Below, in pieces: positions 56,501-64,000 of a stretch of DNA of 64,000 bases. The stretch comes from Candidatus Methylacidiphilales bacterium (GTDB taxonomy: Bacteria > Verrucomicrobiota > Verrucomicrobiia > Methylacidiphilales > CAZTYG01). The position numbers and the translations under genes were made by a program. Under the pieces are notes generated by a model. It did not search any database and was not told the DNA's origin. It was given only the letters and a program-made list of their open reading frames with translations. The DNA is taken from positions 1-64,000 of the forward strand of contig JANRJG010000040.1 in NCBI GenBank assembly GCA_033875315.1. Reading direction: 5' to 3'. The stretch's first letter is position 1. The number at the start of each line of letters is the position of its first letter.

Positions 56501-56872
56501 GCCCAATCCTTTGCCGACGCCTTGACAGCCTTAACCAGGGGATCGGGAGCTGGACAGGGACCGCTGCTGAACAAATCCGAACTGGTCACGCGCTTTGGCA
56601 ACAACGCCCTATTCAGCGCCACCTCGGACGCCAACAAAATCAAAACCCAAAAGGAGGCGGTCATCCGGGCGCTGGCTGAGTCCGGCCAGACCCGCACGTG
56701 GAACCTGCTGATCGATGTCGTGGCCCAGGCGGGGCGATATCCAGCCAACCGCCCTGGAGCCACGCTGAAAGATTTTATGGTCGAAGGGGAACGCCGTTAT
56801 TGGCTCCATGTCGCCGTTGACCGCTATACCGGCAAGGTGGTGGATCGGCAGATGGAAATGGTATCCGAATGA
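53564..56872 (+). CDS. Large GspK-like prepilin protein (resembles Verru_Chthon cassette A)
   Basis: 1102 aa. One N-terminal helix, GIALLFTLAAVALLSVLIVA (residues 18-37), preceded by Arg/Gly, without the Glu5 of other prepilins, as in GspK-type tip pseudopilins. Then a very long extracellular body rich in Asn/Ser/Thr. C-terminal AGKVNLNTRNPEVLKAMI resembles the GspK-type helical region, then DRYTGKVVDRQMEMVSE. Size, position and composition match protein A of the Verru_Chthon cassette. ATGA start coupling with the C-like gene. Inference: tip or surface scaffold of a pseudopilus. Confidence 0.83.
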   Translation: MNARQPSGWTRFCRGRDGIALLFTLAAVALLSVLIVAYLSKTLIGRRISFGSAGQARADFLSRSAMDLILGDLREEIRAGSDAGTTYQDAASGIWIYKPINNKAAMPIRTGTSDTLPNLIKRSVSATAFWNESTFNATPTAPIRAVAVNSETDPASNGQYISKKRWNKSYLLGETVPPAFVAPDWVLITRQGPFRDTTTALPGLAVLGDDTVGNANYVIGRFSYLIFDQGGLLDINQAGNGLTASENSRRGLIHQAALAAIPGLGDPSAFVNWRDPVTRVNTSYLFSGLNSFLIPAAGNQRLLGRQDLLRYARDNPSVVGTQALPYLGTFSREWNAPSWVPATPTGSTIDYAAQANSTAAVNRAVANVRFPSATPANKTITGYKSDGTSFSYTVNPGESLVQRRFPLARLAWLGTNGPAAGISDAAIQACFGLKWNASNLRWDYVGAAGSTPQSSIKTLNQVADEQREPNYFELLKAAILEGSTGLVVPSYPQPDSNGYALSVSDWDPFNATNRSYNSGAVTTAVLRDRHILQIGMNIIDQSDADSFPIRVFFSNFEFYGSENLPYLYRMSLTAYRPLASSGNVDGDPSRNVLSVWWEPTFWNPLQTTSTYNGPTQFRLRRVSGTVYSEAILNPGTTYKSGSVPGGTSSYLQMDYADWSSVAANPILLGGLKSSGATLSSDSNQVENFYTGDGLNYAGFWAGSIFISSGEEVNNVIYSLPGNQGTRQGPRYALEANYSGQWKEVQRFGYGANGGLWESFTATDNRARASNRRIGTTLISDPRTFRFGIQKPDLNSDGFANFISKTAFWDASNRLETFWQPQFIAADNHTNAWWMNKGRTYRLADNSGARTNSNDPNYPDPDGVVRPGDGWYSSDASNTLPMQNGSKYRPVQLNRPFRSVAEMGYTFRDMPWRSLDFSNDKSADAALLDFFCMNDADGSTGLVAGKVNLNTRNPEVLKAMILGAARQETNLAGSQINNSEAQSFADALTALTRGSGAGQGPLLNKSELVTRFGNNALFSATSDANKIKTQKEAVIRALAESGQTRTWNLLIDVVAQAGRYPANRPGATLKDFMVEGERRYWLHVAVDRYTGKVVDRQMEMVSE

Positions 56873-56888
56873 AGAGAAAGGAATCGTG

Positions 56889-57677
56889 ATGCAAGTGGAA
56901 CGTTTTTTCAGTGGAAGGCGTGGGGGTTGTGTGGATGTGCTTTTTTGCCTGTTCACTTTGCTCGCCATGACATGTTCCGGGCAGGAAAAAGAAAAAGCAC
57001 CTTCCGATATTCCGGATCCGTTGGTCTTGAGGATTCCGGAAGGGTGCGCCATGACCTACCAAGCCCAACGCCTGCGTCCGCTGCCTGAGGAGGAGCGGAC
57101 GAACCAGAACCGGCTCAAGTGGCAACCCGATCCCGTGAGCGCCGTATATGCACGGGAGAACGGTCAACTCGCGATGCAGGCCCGCTGGGAAGGGGGCAAG
57201 GTTTCAGAATTCTACGTCAGGGGGGGCTATCTCATTTTCCAGGGTTCCCTGCGTTTCCCGAGCGACATCAGGATCGTGGAAGTCCATGCGGGCGACCGAT
57301 CCGCGCCCGATCTCAGCAAAGGGGATTTTCCGGAAATCCCCGCATTACGACGTGCGGATTACGTGCGGACGGAAAATATCCAGGGCAAAAAAATATACGT
57401 GTTCGAATGTTCATCCGCTGATGCGACAGGGCTGACGGCCCAATCCAAGGGGCTTTCCGAGGCCGCCACCCGGGCCTTGGCGGAACAAACAGAAGCTCCA
57501 GCCCAACAACATGTGTTGTGGCTTGATGCCAAAACCCTTCTGCCCGTGCAATACCGGAACAAGGACTTTGTCTATGATTACACACTGGACAAGTCCGCTT
57601 CTGCCCTGAGTCCGACGACAGAAGCGTTCAAAAAAGCAGTCCGAGAAGTCGAAACCAAAAAAACCTCCAAACCCTGA
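56889..57677 (+). CDS. Secreted protein of unknown function in the prepilin operon
   Basis: 262 aa. GAAAGGAA just upstream supports the ATG at 56889. Signal peptide (VDVLFCLFTLLAMTCSG), then a single globular domain with VLRIPEGCAMTYQAQRLRPL, MQARWEGGKVSEFYVRGGYL and LWLDAKTLLPVQYRNKDFVY, which recalls the sandwich folds of lipoprotein-carrier-like proteins. I cannot name it. The cysteine after the signal does not fit a standard lipobox. In the operon between the A-like protein and the MFS carrier. Confidence 0.72.
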   Translation: MQVERFFSGRRGGCVDVLFCLFTLLAMTCSGQEKEKAPSDIPDPLVLRIPEGCAMTYQAQRLRPLPEEERTNQNRLKWQPDPVSAVYARENGQLAMQARWEGGKVSEFYVRGGYLIFQGSLRFPSDIRIVEVHAGDRSAPDLSKGDFPEIPALRRADYVRTENIQGKKIYVFECSSADATGLTAQSKGLSEAATRALAEQTEAPAQQHVLWLDAKTLLPVQYRNKDFVYDYTLDKSASALSPTTEAFKKAVREVETKKTSKP

Positions 57678-57690
57678 GTTCAGAGGACAA

Positions 57691-59058
57691 TTGAATCCGT
57701 CCATGATGATCCTGGAAACCCAACATAAGAGGATTCCGTGGCGTTGGGTGGTACTGCTCGCTTTTGTCGGACAGGCCCATCTCTTTGTCATGGCCGCCTC
57801 GGGAAGCATGACCTTCACCATGCGGAAGTTCATCGAGTCACCGGTTTTGATCAACGGAATCAGCAGCCTGGATGTGTTGTTCAATGTGCTGGTGGCCGCT
57901 CCCTGCTTGTATTACAGCGACCGCATCTGGACACGCTATGGACGGCGCCTGCCTTTCGTCCTCACGGCTTGGTCCGTCATGGCAGTGGTGATGTTCCTGC
58001 TCCCGCTCGCGGGCCATGCCGTCCCGGTCGGGATTCTAGTCGTGCTATGGTTGATCTTCTGCGATGTTGGTTCGACTTTCCAGACGCTGCAGATGGAAAT
58101 CATTCCCCCGGAACAGCGTGGACGCGCCTCGGCGATTTCCGGTTGGTTTGGCAATATTGGAAACATGCTTTTTCTGGTCATCATCAGTGGCCGGTTTGAC
58201 GATGCCATCCATCTGGGTTCGTTCAAATTGGACGGCGAGCAATTGATTTACTGGTTTGCCGCATGTTGTGCGTGCTTCTGCGTGGTTTTTTCCATGTTAT
58301 TCATCCGGGAGCGTCCTCCGTTGGATGTTGCAAGGGAGGCGGACCAGCATTCAGGCCGCCTGGTGGGGGCGTTGCGTGAGTTGTTTGCCGAGCGTTCCCT
58401 GTGGCCCGTATACTTGCTGGCCTTTTCGACGATCTTGATGGGGACTGGTCTGGGCTCGCTGGGGGATCTCCTGGTCACCGAGCAGTGGGGATACTCAAAA
58501 CAAGAGATGGGTACAAATATCCTTTTTGGTGGGATCATCAACATGGTGGTGGTGATTCCGTTCATCGGCCTGATCGTGGACCGATTCCCCAAACTTCGTT
58601 TGGTGATGATCGGAGTGGTGTGTTTCTTCTTGGTGCGACTGGCCTATTATTTCTTCGTCCAGTACGTGCTACCTGATCATCGCCCCACGATAGGCCACAT
58701 GATTTTCTTCGGACAACTGATGTCAATATGTGGGGTCACTACAACCATTGCCCTGCAACCGTTGATCTTCGAGTACATTCCGCGGGGTAGGATGGGCACG
58801 GCCCAAGCGGGCCTTAACTTTGTCCGCAGCATCACCCGGTTGGTCACGCTCAACGGAGTCGGACTCTGGGTGGCCCTTTATTCGCAGTGGTTCCTGCCCC
58901 AAGGCCAGTACGATTACTTCAGCGGCACGTTGTTTTTGTTGCTGTTGGATGCGGCCAGCTTTGGTTTCCTTCTTTATTTTGCCCACTTGGTGCGTTTAGG
59001 GCGGATCCAGCCCGTGGGATTGGAAGGGTATTCAGAACGGGATGTGAAGATTCCATGA
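57691..59058 (+). CDS. MFS-type sugar transporter
   Basis: 455 aa with about 12 hydrophobic helices. Family features: DRIWTRYGRRLPFVLTA between helices 2 and 3 and EIIPPEQRGRASAISGW between 4 and 5, typical of the GPH/MFS carriers for sugars. Inner-membrane import of released oligosaccharides is likely. Start TTG at 57691 (AGAGGA just upstream); ATG at 57703 is possible. Its stop overlaps the next gene by 4 bp (ATGA). Confidence 0.88.
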   Translation: MNPSMMILETQHKRIPWRWVVLLAFVGQAHLFVMAASGSMTFTMRKFIESPVLINGISSLDVLFNVLVAAPCLYYSDRIWTRYGRRLPFVLTAWSVMAVVMFLLPLAGHAVPVGILVVLWLIFCDVGSTFQTLQMEIIPPEQRGRASAISGWFGNIGNMLFLVIISGRFDDAIHLGSFKLDGEQLIYWFAACCACFCVVFSMLFIRERPPLDVAREADQHSGRLVGALRELFAERSLWPVYLLAFSTILMGTGLGSLGDLLVTEQWGYSKQEMGTNILFGGIINMVVVIPFIGLIVDRFPKLRLVMIGVVCFFLVRLAYYFFVQYVLPDHRPTIGHMIFFGQLMSICGVTTTIALQPLIFEYIPRGRMGTAQAGLNFVRSITRLVTLNGVGLWVALYSQWFLPQGQYDYFSGTLFLLLLDAASFGFLLYFAHLVRLGRIQPVGLEGYSERDVKIP

Positions 59059-60140
59059 AAAGCTTTTTCAAAGTTGTCTTGGTGCCGGGTTTGGGATTGC
59101 TTCTCGTCGTGCTGGCCTTGATCTGGTGCGGACGCGAGTTGCGTCTTGTTTTCTTCGGGGAACATACAGAAGCCCGGGTGGTGGCGATGTTGTTGGTCCG
59201 CTCTACGGGAACCGACCTCATGCGATCGACCGTAACCGATATCACCATGCAAACTCCCGATGGCAGAAGGGTATTCGCCCGTTTCAAGGATGACCAAGCC
59301 ATCGAAGGATGGGTCGATCTATCAGGGACTGTCTCTTCTTCACCGGATCGGACTGGTGAAATGGCTGGTTTGCAGCAAATGAAGCCCGATTGGCAACAGA
59401 TGGTCACTCAGGCTTCCAAAGGCGATGCATCTGTATTGCGGGGTATCTTGAAGCGTGAGGGCCGCAGAAGCGGAGATCCGGATCGGATTGTGGCTATCGG
59501 CCGAACGGACCGGGTGGAAGGGTGGTTCGGTCTGGCCGATCTGCCAGAAGGGTTTGATGTGGACCATGGTGGATTGGTCCCCAAGGGGCCAGCCATGACC
59601 TCGGGTTTGGGGTGGATCCAAATCAGTGCACGCTTCGATCGATCAGACCTGGCAGCCTTGGACGCAAGTCGGGGCGAATTGATGAAGGACTACCGATACG
59701 TAAAGGAAGGTTACGATGTCCAAACGACAAAAAGAGATTTTTATCTCTACGCCGAGCCACGGTCCACGGAGTTTCGTCCGGTTTTTCAATACAGCGCCGG
59801 GGGGCGCATAATCACGCAGATATCGCATATCGGACGATATGGTGGTCCTACGCTGGCCCTCCAATTGTTCGGACCGGCGGATGTGTATTTTGATCCCAAG
59901 AAACCGGAGGATAGTGTGCTGCTCGCACATGTTGGTCCGCTGGAGGGTCGATTCTTGGATTGGTTCAGCCGGGTTTGCGAAGGACTTTTCGGCCAGTGGG
60001 GAGGCCCGGCCGTGGTGGCCTTTGTCGGGGTCTGTTTCCTGATTGCCGGATTGGTTCATGCCTCGCTTCTTTTTTTCCCGAGCCGCCATCTCGGAACATA
60101 TGTTGATCCCACAGCGGCTGGGAAAAGAGAGGGAGGATGA
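59055..60140 (+). CDS. Two-TM membrane protein of unknown function
   Basis: 361 aa. One helix at the N-terminus (VPGLGLLLVVLALIWC) and one near the C-terminus (AVVAFVGVCFLIAGLVH); about 300 residues in between form a soluble domain (ITMQTPDGRRVFARFKDDQA; GWVDLSGTVSSSPD). No family recognised; the repeated domains could be periplasmic. Coupled by ATGA overlaps to both neighbours (MFS carrier before, alginate-lyase-like gene after). Confidence 0.75.
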   Translation: MKSFFKVVLVPGLGLLLVVLALIWCGRELRLVFFGEHTEARVVAMLLVRSTGTDLMRSTVTDITMQTPDGRRVFARFKDDQAIEGWVDLSGTVSSSPDRTGEMAGLQQMKPDWQQMVTQASKGDASVLRGILKREGRRSGDPDRIVAIGRTDRVEGWFGLADLPEGFDVDHGGLVPKGPAMTSGLGWIQISARFDRSDLAALDASRGELMKDYRYVKEGYDVQTTKRDFYLYAEPRSTEFRPVFQYSAGGRIITQISHIGRYGGPTLALQLFGPADVYFDPKKPEDSVLLAHVGPLEGRFLDWFSRVCEGLFGQWGGPAVVAFVGVCFLIAGLVHASLLFFPSRHLGTYVDPTAAGKREGG

Positions 60141-61276
60141 GTTTCTTTAAATACGTTCTGAGTGCAGCAGTGGGAATGTGTGCTGCTTGGCCGCTACGTG
60201 GCATGGAGCCCGGTGAATTTGCCCTGCGCTCGGTGTTGCCTTTGGAGCGGAGGCAATACGAACGTTTGCGCGCTCTGGTGGCCCAAGACCGAGAGGCTGC
60301 CCGCCAGCTTCAGGCTCTCCGTTTTGAAACGGCCCCTTGGATCGCTTCCAAGCCAAACCCCCTGCGGGTGATCCGGTATGAAGGGCTGGTCGATACCGAC
60401 CCCGGTCGCCGCGCGGATGTCGAGAATTTGCGGACCCTGGACCATGTCGCTGCGCTCTTGCTGCTCTGGCAGGCGACCGGGGACGAGGCGGCGGCGCGGA
60501 CGGTGATGGATCATGTCCGCGCCTGGTCGGCCACGTACGTTCCCACAGGGAACGACGTCAATGAAAACAAGCTGGCCCCACTTTTGGTGGCGGCCCTGAC
60601 TTTCCGCAGTTCGTTCTCCCGGGATGATCTGGCCCGCATCGACACGTGGATTCATGACATCGGCAGGTTGCACGCGGAAGGTTTGGGCGGGGCTCCGGAC
60701 CGCGGGAACCGCTTTGCGAAACGACTCAGGCTTCTGGCCCTGTGCGCGGCCTGGAGTGGTAACGACGTCTGGTGGCAGGATTGCCGGAGGGGATTTACGG
60801 CGTTTGTCGACAAGAGTTTGTTTGAAGACGGCGGGAGCTATGATCTGCAAATGCGGGATAGCCTGACCTACCATTTAAGTGGTCTCTTGAGTGTGATCGA
60901 ATTGTTGCATTCCCTGGGTCCGGATGCAGGGCGGCTTTATCATTCGGTTTCGGCGCGCGGTTCATCGGTGAGAAAATCGGTCCATTACCTCATCCCCTAT
61001 GTCCTTGGAGAAAAACAACGACAGGAATGGGTTCATTCCAAAGTGGGATTGGACCACGCGCGTGCGGCGGCGGGGTTGGAAGCCTACCGGCCTGGCAGAT
61101 ACTACAATGGACGTGATGCCCTGCCTTTGTTGGAGATGGCGGCGCGGTTTGATGAAGAGCTGCGAATGCGACTACCGGAACTTCGTACCATCCACAAGAT
61201 GGAGATGCCCGATTGGGCCTGTCTCATCACCACTGCTTGCGACCGGGGTAACCCCGTACGCCCGGGCTTCCGCTGA
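60137..61276 (+). CDS. Alginate-lyase-like protein
   Basis: 379 aa with an N-terminal signal peptide (KYVLSAAVGMCAAWPLRG). Family pattern of the PL5-type alpha/alpha-barrel lyase: RVIRYEGLVDTDPG, LDHVAALLLLWQATGD, WSATYVPTGNDVNENKLAPL, FEDGGSYDLQMRDSLTYHLS. It would cleave uronic-acid-containing polysaccharide by beta-elimination, probably outside the cytoplasm. Last gene of the operon, with ATGA overlap with the preceding gene. An operator follows two bases after its stop. Confidence 0.85.
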   Translation: MSFFKYVLSAAVGMCAAWPLRGMEPGEFALRSVLPLERRQYERLRALVAQDREAARQLQALRFETAPWIASKPNPLRVIRYEGLVDTDPGRRADVENLRTLDHVAALLLLWQATGDEAAARTVMDHVRAWSATYVPTGNDVNENKLAPLLVAALTFRSSFSRDDLARIDTWIHDIGRLHAEGLGGAPDRGNRFAKRLRLLALCAAWSGNDVWWQDCRRGFTAFVDKSLFEDGGSYDLQMRDSLTYHLSGLLSVIELLHSLGPDAGRLYHSVSARGSSVRKSVHYLIPYVLGEKQRQEWVHSKVGLDHARAAAGLEAYRPGRYYNGRDALPLLEMAARFDEELRMRLPELRTIHKMEMPDWACLITTACDRGNPVRPGFR

Positions 61277-61277
61277 G

Positions 61278-61289
61278 TTAACGTATTAA
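61278..61289. promoter_or_regulatory. LacI-type operator before the GH39 gene
   Basis: TTAACGTATTAA fits TTRACGYRTTWA. It begins two bases after the alginate-lyase-like gene's stop and lies 38 bp before the GH39 GTG (77 bp before the alternative TTG). The GH39 gene is therefore probably a separate transcription unit under the same control. Confidence 0.6.
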
Positions 61290-61326
61290 GTTTCTGGGTG
61301 GAGTATCCATCTCGACTCCCTGTGGA

Positions 61327-62847
61327 GTGCTATTGGATGATCGTTCGTTCTTTGGAATCCTTATATTGAAAACGATCACGATCAAGCCGCAGTGGGGCGG
61401 TCCATGCAGCCCGCTCCGTCACACTTGGGAAGGAATGGTCAATGTGGACCAGTTCCGGTGGATGGTGCGCGCGGACATGCAGGAGCAATTGGCGATGGCG
61501 CACGCAGAAATTGGCGCGCGCCACGTCCGCGCCGTTGGGATGCTGGATGATGAAATGCGCGTGTTGACGAAGGATCCCGGGGTATGGCCGGAACAGCGCC
61601 TGCATGAGCGGCCCAACTGGCAGATCAATACCATGATCATCGAACGGTTGTTGGAGAGGGGAATCTTTCCCATGATCACGACAGCTTTCATGCCGGGGGT
61701 GCTGGCCTCCGGAACCCGCACCGTTTTTGAAACACGCTCCCGCATCAGCCTGCCCACGGACATGAAGGAGTGGCGCAAGCTTGTGGGCCATCTGGTGCGG
61801 CATCTCGTCGACCATTTTGGGATCGGGGTGGTGCGTGGACTTTATTTCGAAGTTTGGAACGAACCCAATCTGCGCAACGGATTTTTTGAAGGGGACCAGC
61901 GCGATTTCTTCGACCTCTATGAAAACACCCAGGCGGCGATCAAGGAGGTGGACGCCTCGTTCAAGGTGGGTGGTCCCTCGACGGCCCGTGCCGAATGGAT
62001 GCCTGAATTCATGAGCTTCTGTCGCTCCCGCAACATCGAACCCGAATACATCATCGGGCACGTCTACAACAACGACAGTGACAGCCAGCCGCTTTCCCCG
62101 TTCGATGGTCCCCAGGAGGACCGGGTTTCTCAGTCGCCGCATTTTGCCGCCGGAGTCATCCGCGGGACGCGCAAATTCCTCGACGAAATAGGTTATCGGG
62201 GTGAGGTGCATTGGAACGAGTGGGGTCGTTCCTGGTTTCCCTGCGAGCCTGTCCGGGAAAGTGCTAATGAGGCGGCCTTCATCGTCAAAACCATGGCGGA
62301 AGTTTCCCAGCTGGGGGACTATTTTGCCTATTGGTGTCTGAGCGACATATACGACCAAGTGGGCTATGGAAGCCGTGCCTTCCATGGGAATTACGGCATG
62401 CTCAATTTGCAAGGACTGCGGAAGCCCGCCTACCATGCCTTTCAATTGTTGTGTCGCCTGGGTGAGCGGCGGGTCGCGGTGGAGGGTGAGCATTTGGATT
62501 CGCTTCACCAAGCGCTGGCCACGGAGTCCAAGGAGGGTGGCGCGGTGCTTTTTTATGCCTACGACGCCTCGGGCAGCCATCCTCCCTGCGCAGAGTCCCT
62601 GAAGTTGCGCGTGCGTTTGCCGGAAGGAAGCGCGGTGCAATCGGTCACACGTTTGACGGAAGATGAAAACAACATCCTTCACACTTGGCGGGCATCCGGC
62701 AGTCCCCCGTACTTGAAGCGGGAGCTGCTCGAGGAGTTGCGTGCCGCAAACCGGCTTAAACCGTTCCATGGATACGATCAGATCGGATCAGAGATGAGTT
62801 TTGAATTTTCCGCTCCGGGCGTGGCCTTGATCGAGTTCCAATCCTGA
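61327..62847 (+). CDS. GH39-type glycosidase
   Basis: 506 aa from the GTG at 61327 (a TTG at 61366 is an alternative start nearer the conserved part). TIM barrel: FEVWNEPN with Glu179 as acid/base and GEVHWNEWG with Glu298 as nucleophile, then YFAYWCLSDIYDQVGYG and a C-terminal beta domain. GH39 enzymes release beta-xylose or act on uronic-acid-containing chains such as alpha-L-iduronides. The operator at 61278 suggests co-control with the prepilin operon. No signal peptide, so cytoplasmic. Confidence 0.88.
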   Translation: MLLDDRSFFGILILKTITIKPQWGGPCSPLRHTWEGMVNVDQFRWMVRADMQEQLAMAHAEIGARHVRAVGMLDDEMRVLTKDPGVWPEQRLHERPNWQINTMIIERLLERGIFPMITTAFMPGVLASGTRTVFETRSRISLPTDMKEWRKLVGHLVRHLVDHFGIGVVRGLYFEVWNEPNLRNGFFEGDQRDFFDLYENTQAAIKEVDASFKVGGPSTARAEWMPEFMSFCRSRNIEPEYIIGHVYNNDSDSQPLSPFDGPQEDRVSQSPHFAAGVIRGTRKFLDEIGYRGEVHWNEWGRSWFPCEPVRESANEAAFIVKTMAEVSQLGDYFAYWCLSDIYDQVGYGSRAFHGNYGMLNLQGLRKPAYHAFQLLCRLGERRVAVEGEHLDSLHQALATESKEGGAVLFYAYDASGSHPPCAESLKLRVRLPEGSAVQSVTRLTEDENNILHTWRASGSPPYLKRELLEELRAANRLKPFHGYDQIGSEMSFEFSAPGVALIEFQS

Positions 62848-63018
62848 CACAATGGCCCACCGCGTGACGTATCCTCATGAATTTGGGCCAGTGCTCTGAT
62901 GATGGCCTTTCCCGATGGGTGGGGCTGCGACGTCGCCTCTCGTTTGCAGGAAGCCTCCCGGGAGTTGCCCCAGCCTACTTTGGCATGCTGAATCGGCCTC
63001 GGTTGGAGGAGACACGGC

Positions 63019-63672
63019 TCAGCGGAACAACTCAGGAAGGTCTGTCCAGGTCACGGCGGGATCGGCGGTGATTCGGGCGATCTTGGCATCGAAGTTTTCC
63101 CACTCGGAATCTTCGATCATCTCGTAACTGTGGCCCCAGAAGTAAAAGACACCATCCTTGCCTTTCACCGCATCAAAAAGCTCCCAGAAATCCGGGTCCA
63201 AAAAATGGCAGGAGGGATGCAACGCCATGGCATTGGCGCAGGGAAAGACACTTTGAGTGCGTCCGGTGGTGCGTGCATAAACATGACCGGCGGATCGAAC
63301 CAGTTCCTCGACATCTGGGTTTGCGTCGCCGAACGGGTAGGCAAAGCCCGGCACCTCGGTTCCAAAAATCTGTTCCAACCTGTCTTTTCCCTGGCGGATT
63401 TCACGCTCCGCTTGTGCTAGAGGAATGCGGGTGAGAAACGGGTGGGTTGCCGTATGATTTGCGATGGTAAATCCCCGGTAGACCTCGACCAGCTCCCCTG
63501 CCGAGAGTTTCCAAACCGGTTTGATGTCTTTGTATTTCCAGCCACTGGTGCGTTTCGCAGTGTGTTGTGCCGCATTCAGGTTGAAGGAAGCCTTTGCCCC
63601 GTGTTTACGCAGGATTTCAATGAGGCGGACGTCGTCGTCGACTCCGTCATCCCAACATTGGACCACTTTCAT
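63019..63672 (-). CDS. Polysaccharide deacetylase-like (NodB) protein
   Basis: 217 aa, NodB/CE4-like fold. The first motif reads CWDDGVDDD (near residues 6-14) instead of the usual TFDDGP, and metal ligands appear in ANHTATHP. AGAAGGAA about 7 bases before the ATG at 63672 supports this start; the frame is open further to 63726. It may remove acetyl groups from amino sugars or glycan chains in the cytoplasm. No clear operon partner in the window. Confidence 0.83.
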   Translation of the reverse strand: MKVVQCWDDGVDDDVRLIEILRKHGAKASFNLNAAQHTAKRTSGWKYKDIKPVWKLSAGELVEVYRGFTIANHTATHPFLTRIPLAQAEREIRQGKDRLEQIFGTEVPGFAYPFGDANPDVEELVRSAGHVYARTTGRTQSVFPCANAMALHPSCHFLDPDFWELFDAVKGKDGVFYFWGHSYEMIEDSEWENFDAKIARITADPAVTWTDLPELFR

Positions 63673-64000
63673 AGTTGTATTTCCTTCTGTGAGGGATTCC
63701 GCTAATCCCGCCTTGGTTCGGTGCAACGCTTTTGGACAAGAATCGTCTTTCCGTCGGGTCAGGTCGAGGGGAAATGCGCTTTCCCGGATTCTCCGAAATC
63801 TCGTTAATGGAAGTACCGAAAGCGCGGGCGACCTCTAGGAGGTTGGAAATCAAGTGGTTTTCCCCACAAAGAGGACTGAATACATACCGATCGAACGACA
63901 GCCCCTGTTCTTGGAATGAGAAGTCACCTGCCCTGTCATCGTCCTCCGCTGTCACCATCCCTTGGCCCGACGGACCCATGAAAACGCCAAGGGCAACCAC
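63673..64000. other. Intergenic end region, no supported gene
   Basis: 328 bp to the window edge. A minus-strand frame is open to the right edge (63647-64000) but shows no recognisable family or codon pattern, and its start would lie outside. Nothing else is visible. Confidence 0.4.

Noticed and set aside
61330-62769. A 479-aa open frame antisense to the GH39 gene
   Set aside because: The opposite strand encodes clear GH39 catalytic motifs, and this frame has none of its own.
63647-64000. Minus-strand partial frame at the right edge
   Set aside because: No family signature, no start in the window and it overlaps the 5' end of the deacetylase gene.

Overview
The window looks like a carbohydrate-degradation region of a Verrucomicrobiota chromosome. 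The main taxonomic clue is a run of prepilin-like genes (51589-56872) that resembles the Verru_Chthon cassette D-B-C-A known from that phylum. Five small secreted proteins with C-terminal PEP-CTERM sorting signals, many LacI and AraC regulators next to glycoside hydrolases, and no SusC/SusD pair all fit. DNA is GC-rich throughout. I see no rRNA, no certain tRNA, no insertion sequence and no CRISPR array.

Layout. 189-7364: a GH38 alpha-mannosidase, two AraC regulators, a sugar isomerase-like protein and a Gfo/Idh/MocA oxidoreductase. 7623-9935: a frameshifted LacI gene, a PEP-CTERM protein and a gene remnant. 9977-16323 (minus strand): a PEP-CTERM gene, a terminator, a BNR/PKD/LamG protein and a six-hairpin-like protein. 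16417-23018: LacI, a sialate O-acetylesterase-like protein, a GH63-like enzyme, AraC and a second oxidoreductase. 23098-31303: three LacI/PEP-CTERM pairs and a GH36 enzyme. 31234-36372: AraC, a GH5 enzyme, a decayed LacI gene, an ADP-ribosylglycohydrolase-like protein and a ribokinase. 36421-50246: two very large paralogous GH2-type proteins, a GH31 enzyme and a small secreted protein. 50328-61276: LacI divergent from an eight-gene operon (four prepilin-like proteins, a secreted protein, an MFS transporter, a two-TM protein and an alginate-lyase-like protein). 61327-63672: a GH39 enzyme and a polysaccharide deacetylase.

How it may work together. The enzymes would remove mannose, galactose, glucose/xylose and beta-linked sugars, acetyl groups and possibly uronic acids from a complex heteropolysaccharide, with oxidoreductases, an isomerase, a kinase and an MFS carrier handling the products. 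Two regulatory themes stand out. Every PEP-CTERM gene lies next to a LacI gene, and three of these pairs carry a clear palindrome. A 12-bp near-palindrome, TTRACGYRTTWA, occurs before the GH36 gene, in the divergent GH2/GH31 region (twice), before the prepilin operon and before the GH39 gene. It probably marks one LacI regulon joining surface or secretion genes to hydrolases. In addition, a domain fused to the C-terminus of one giant GH2 protein is encoded as a separate, translationally coupled protein beside its paralogue.
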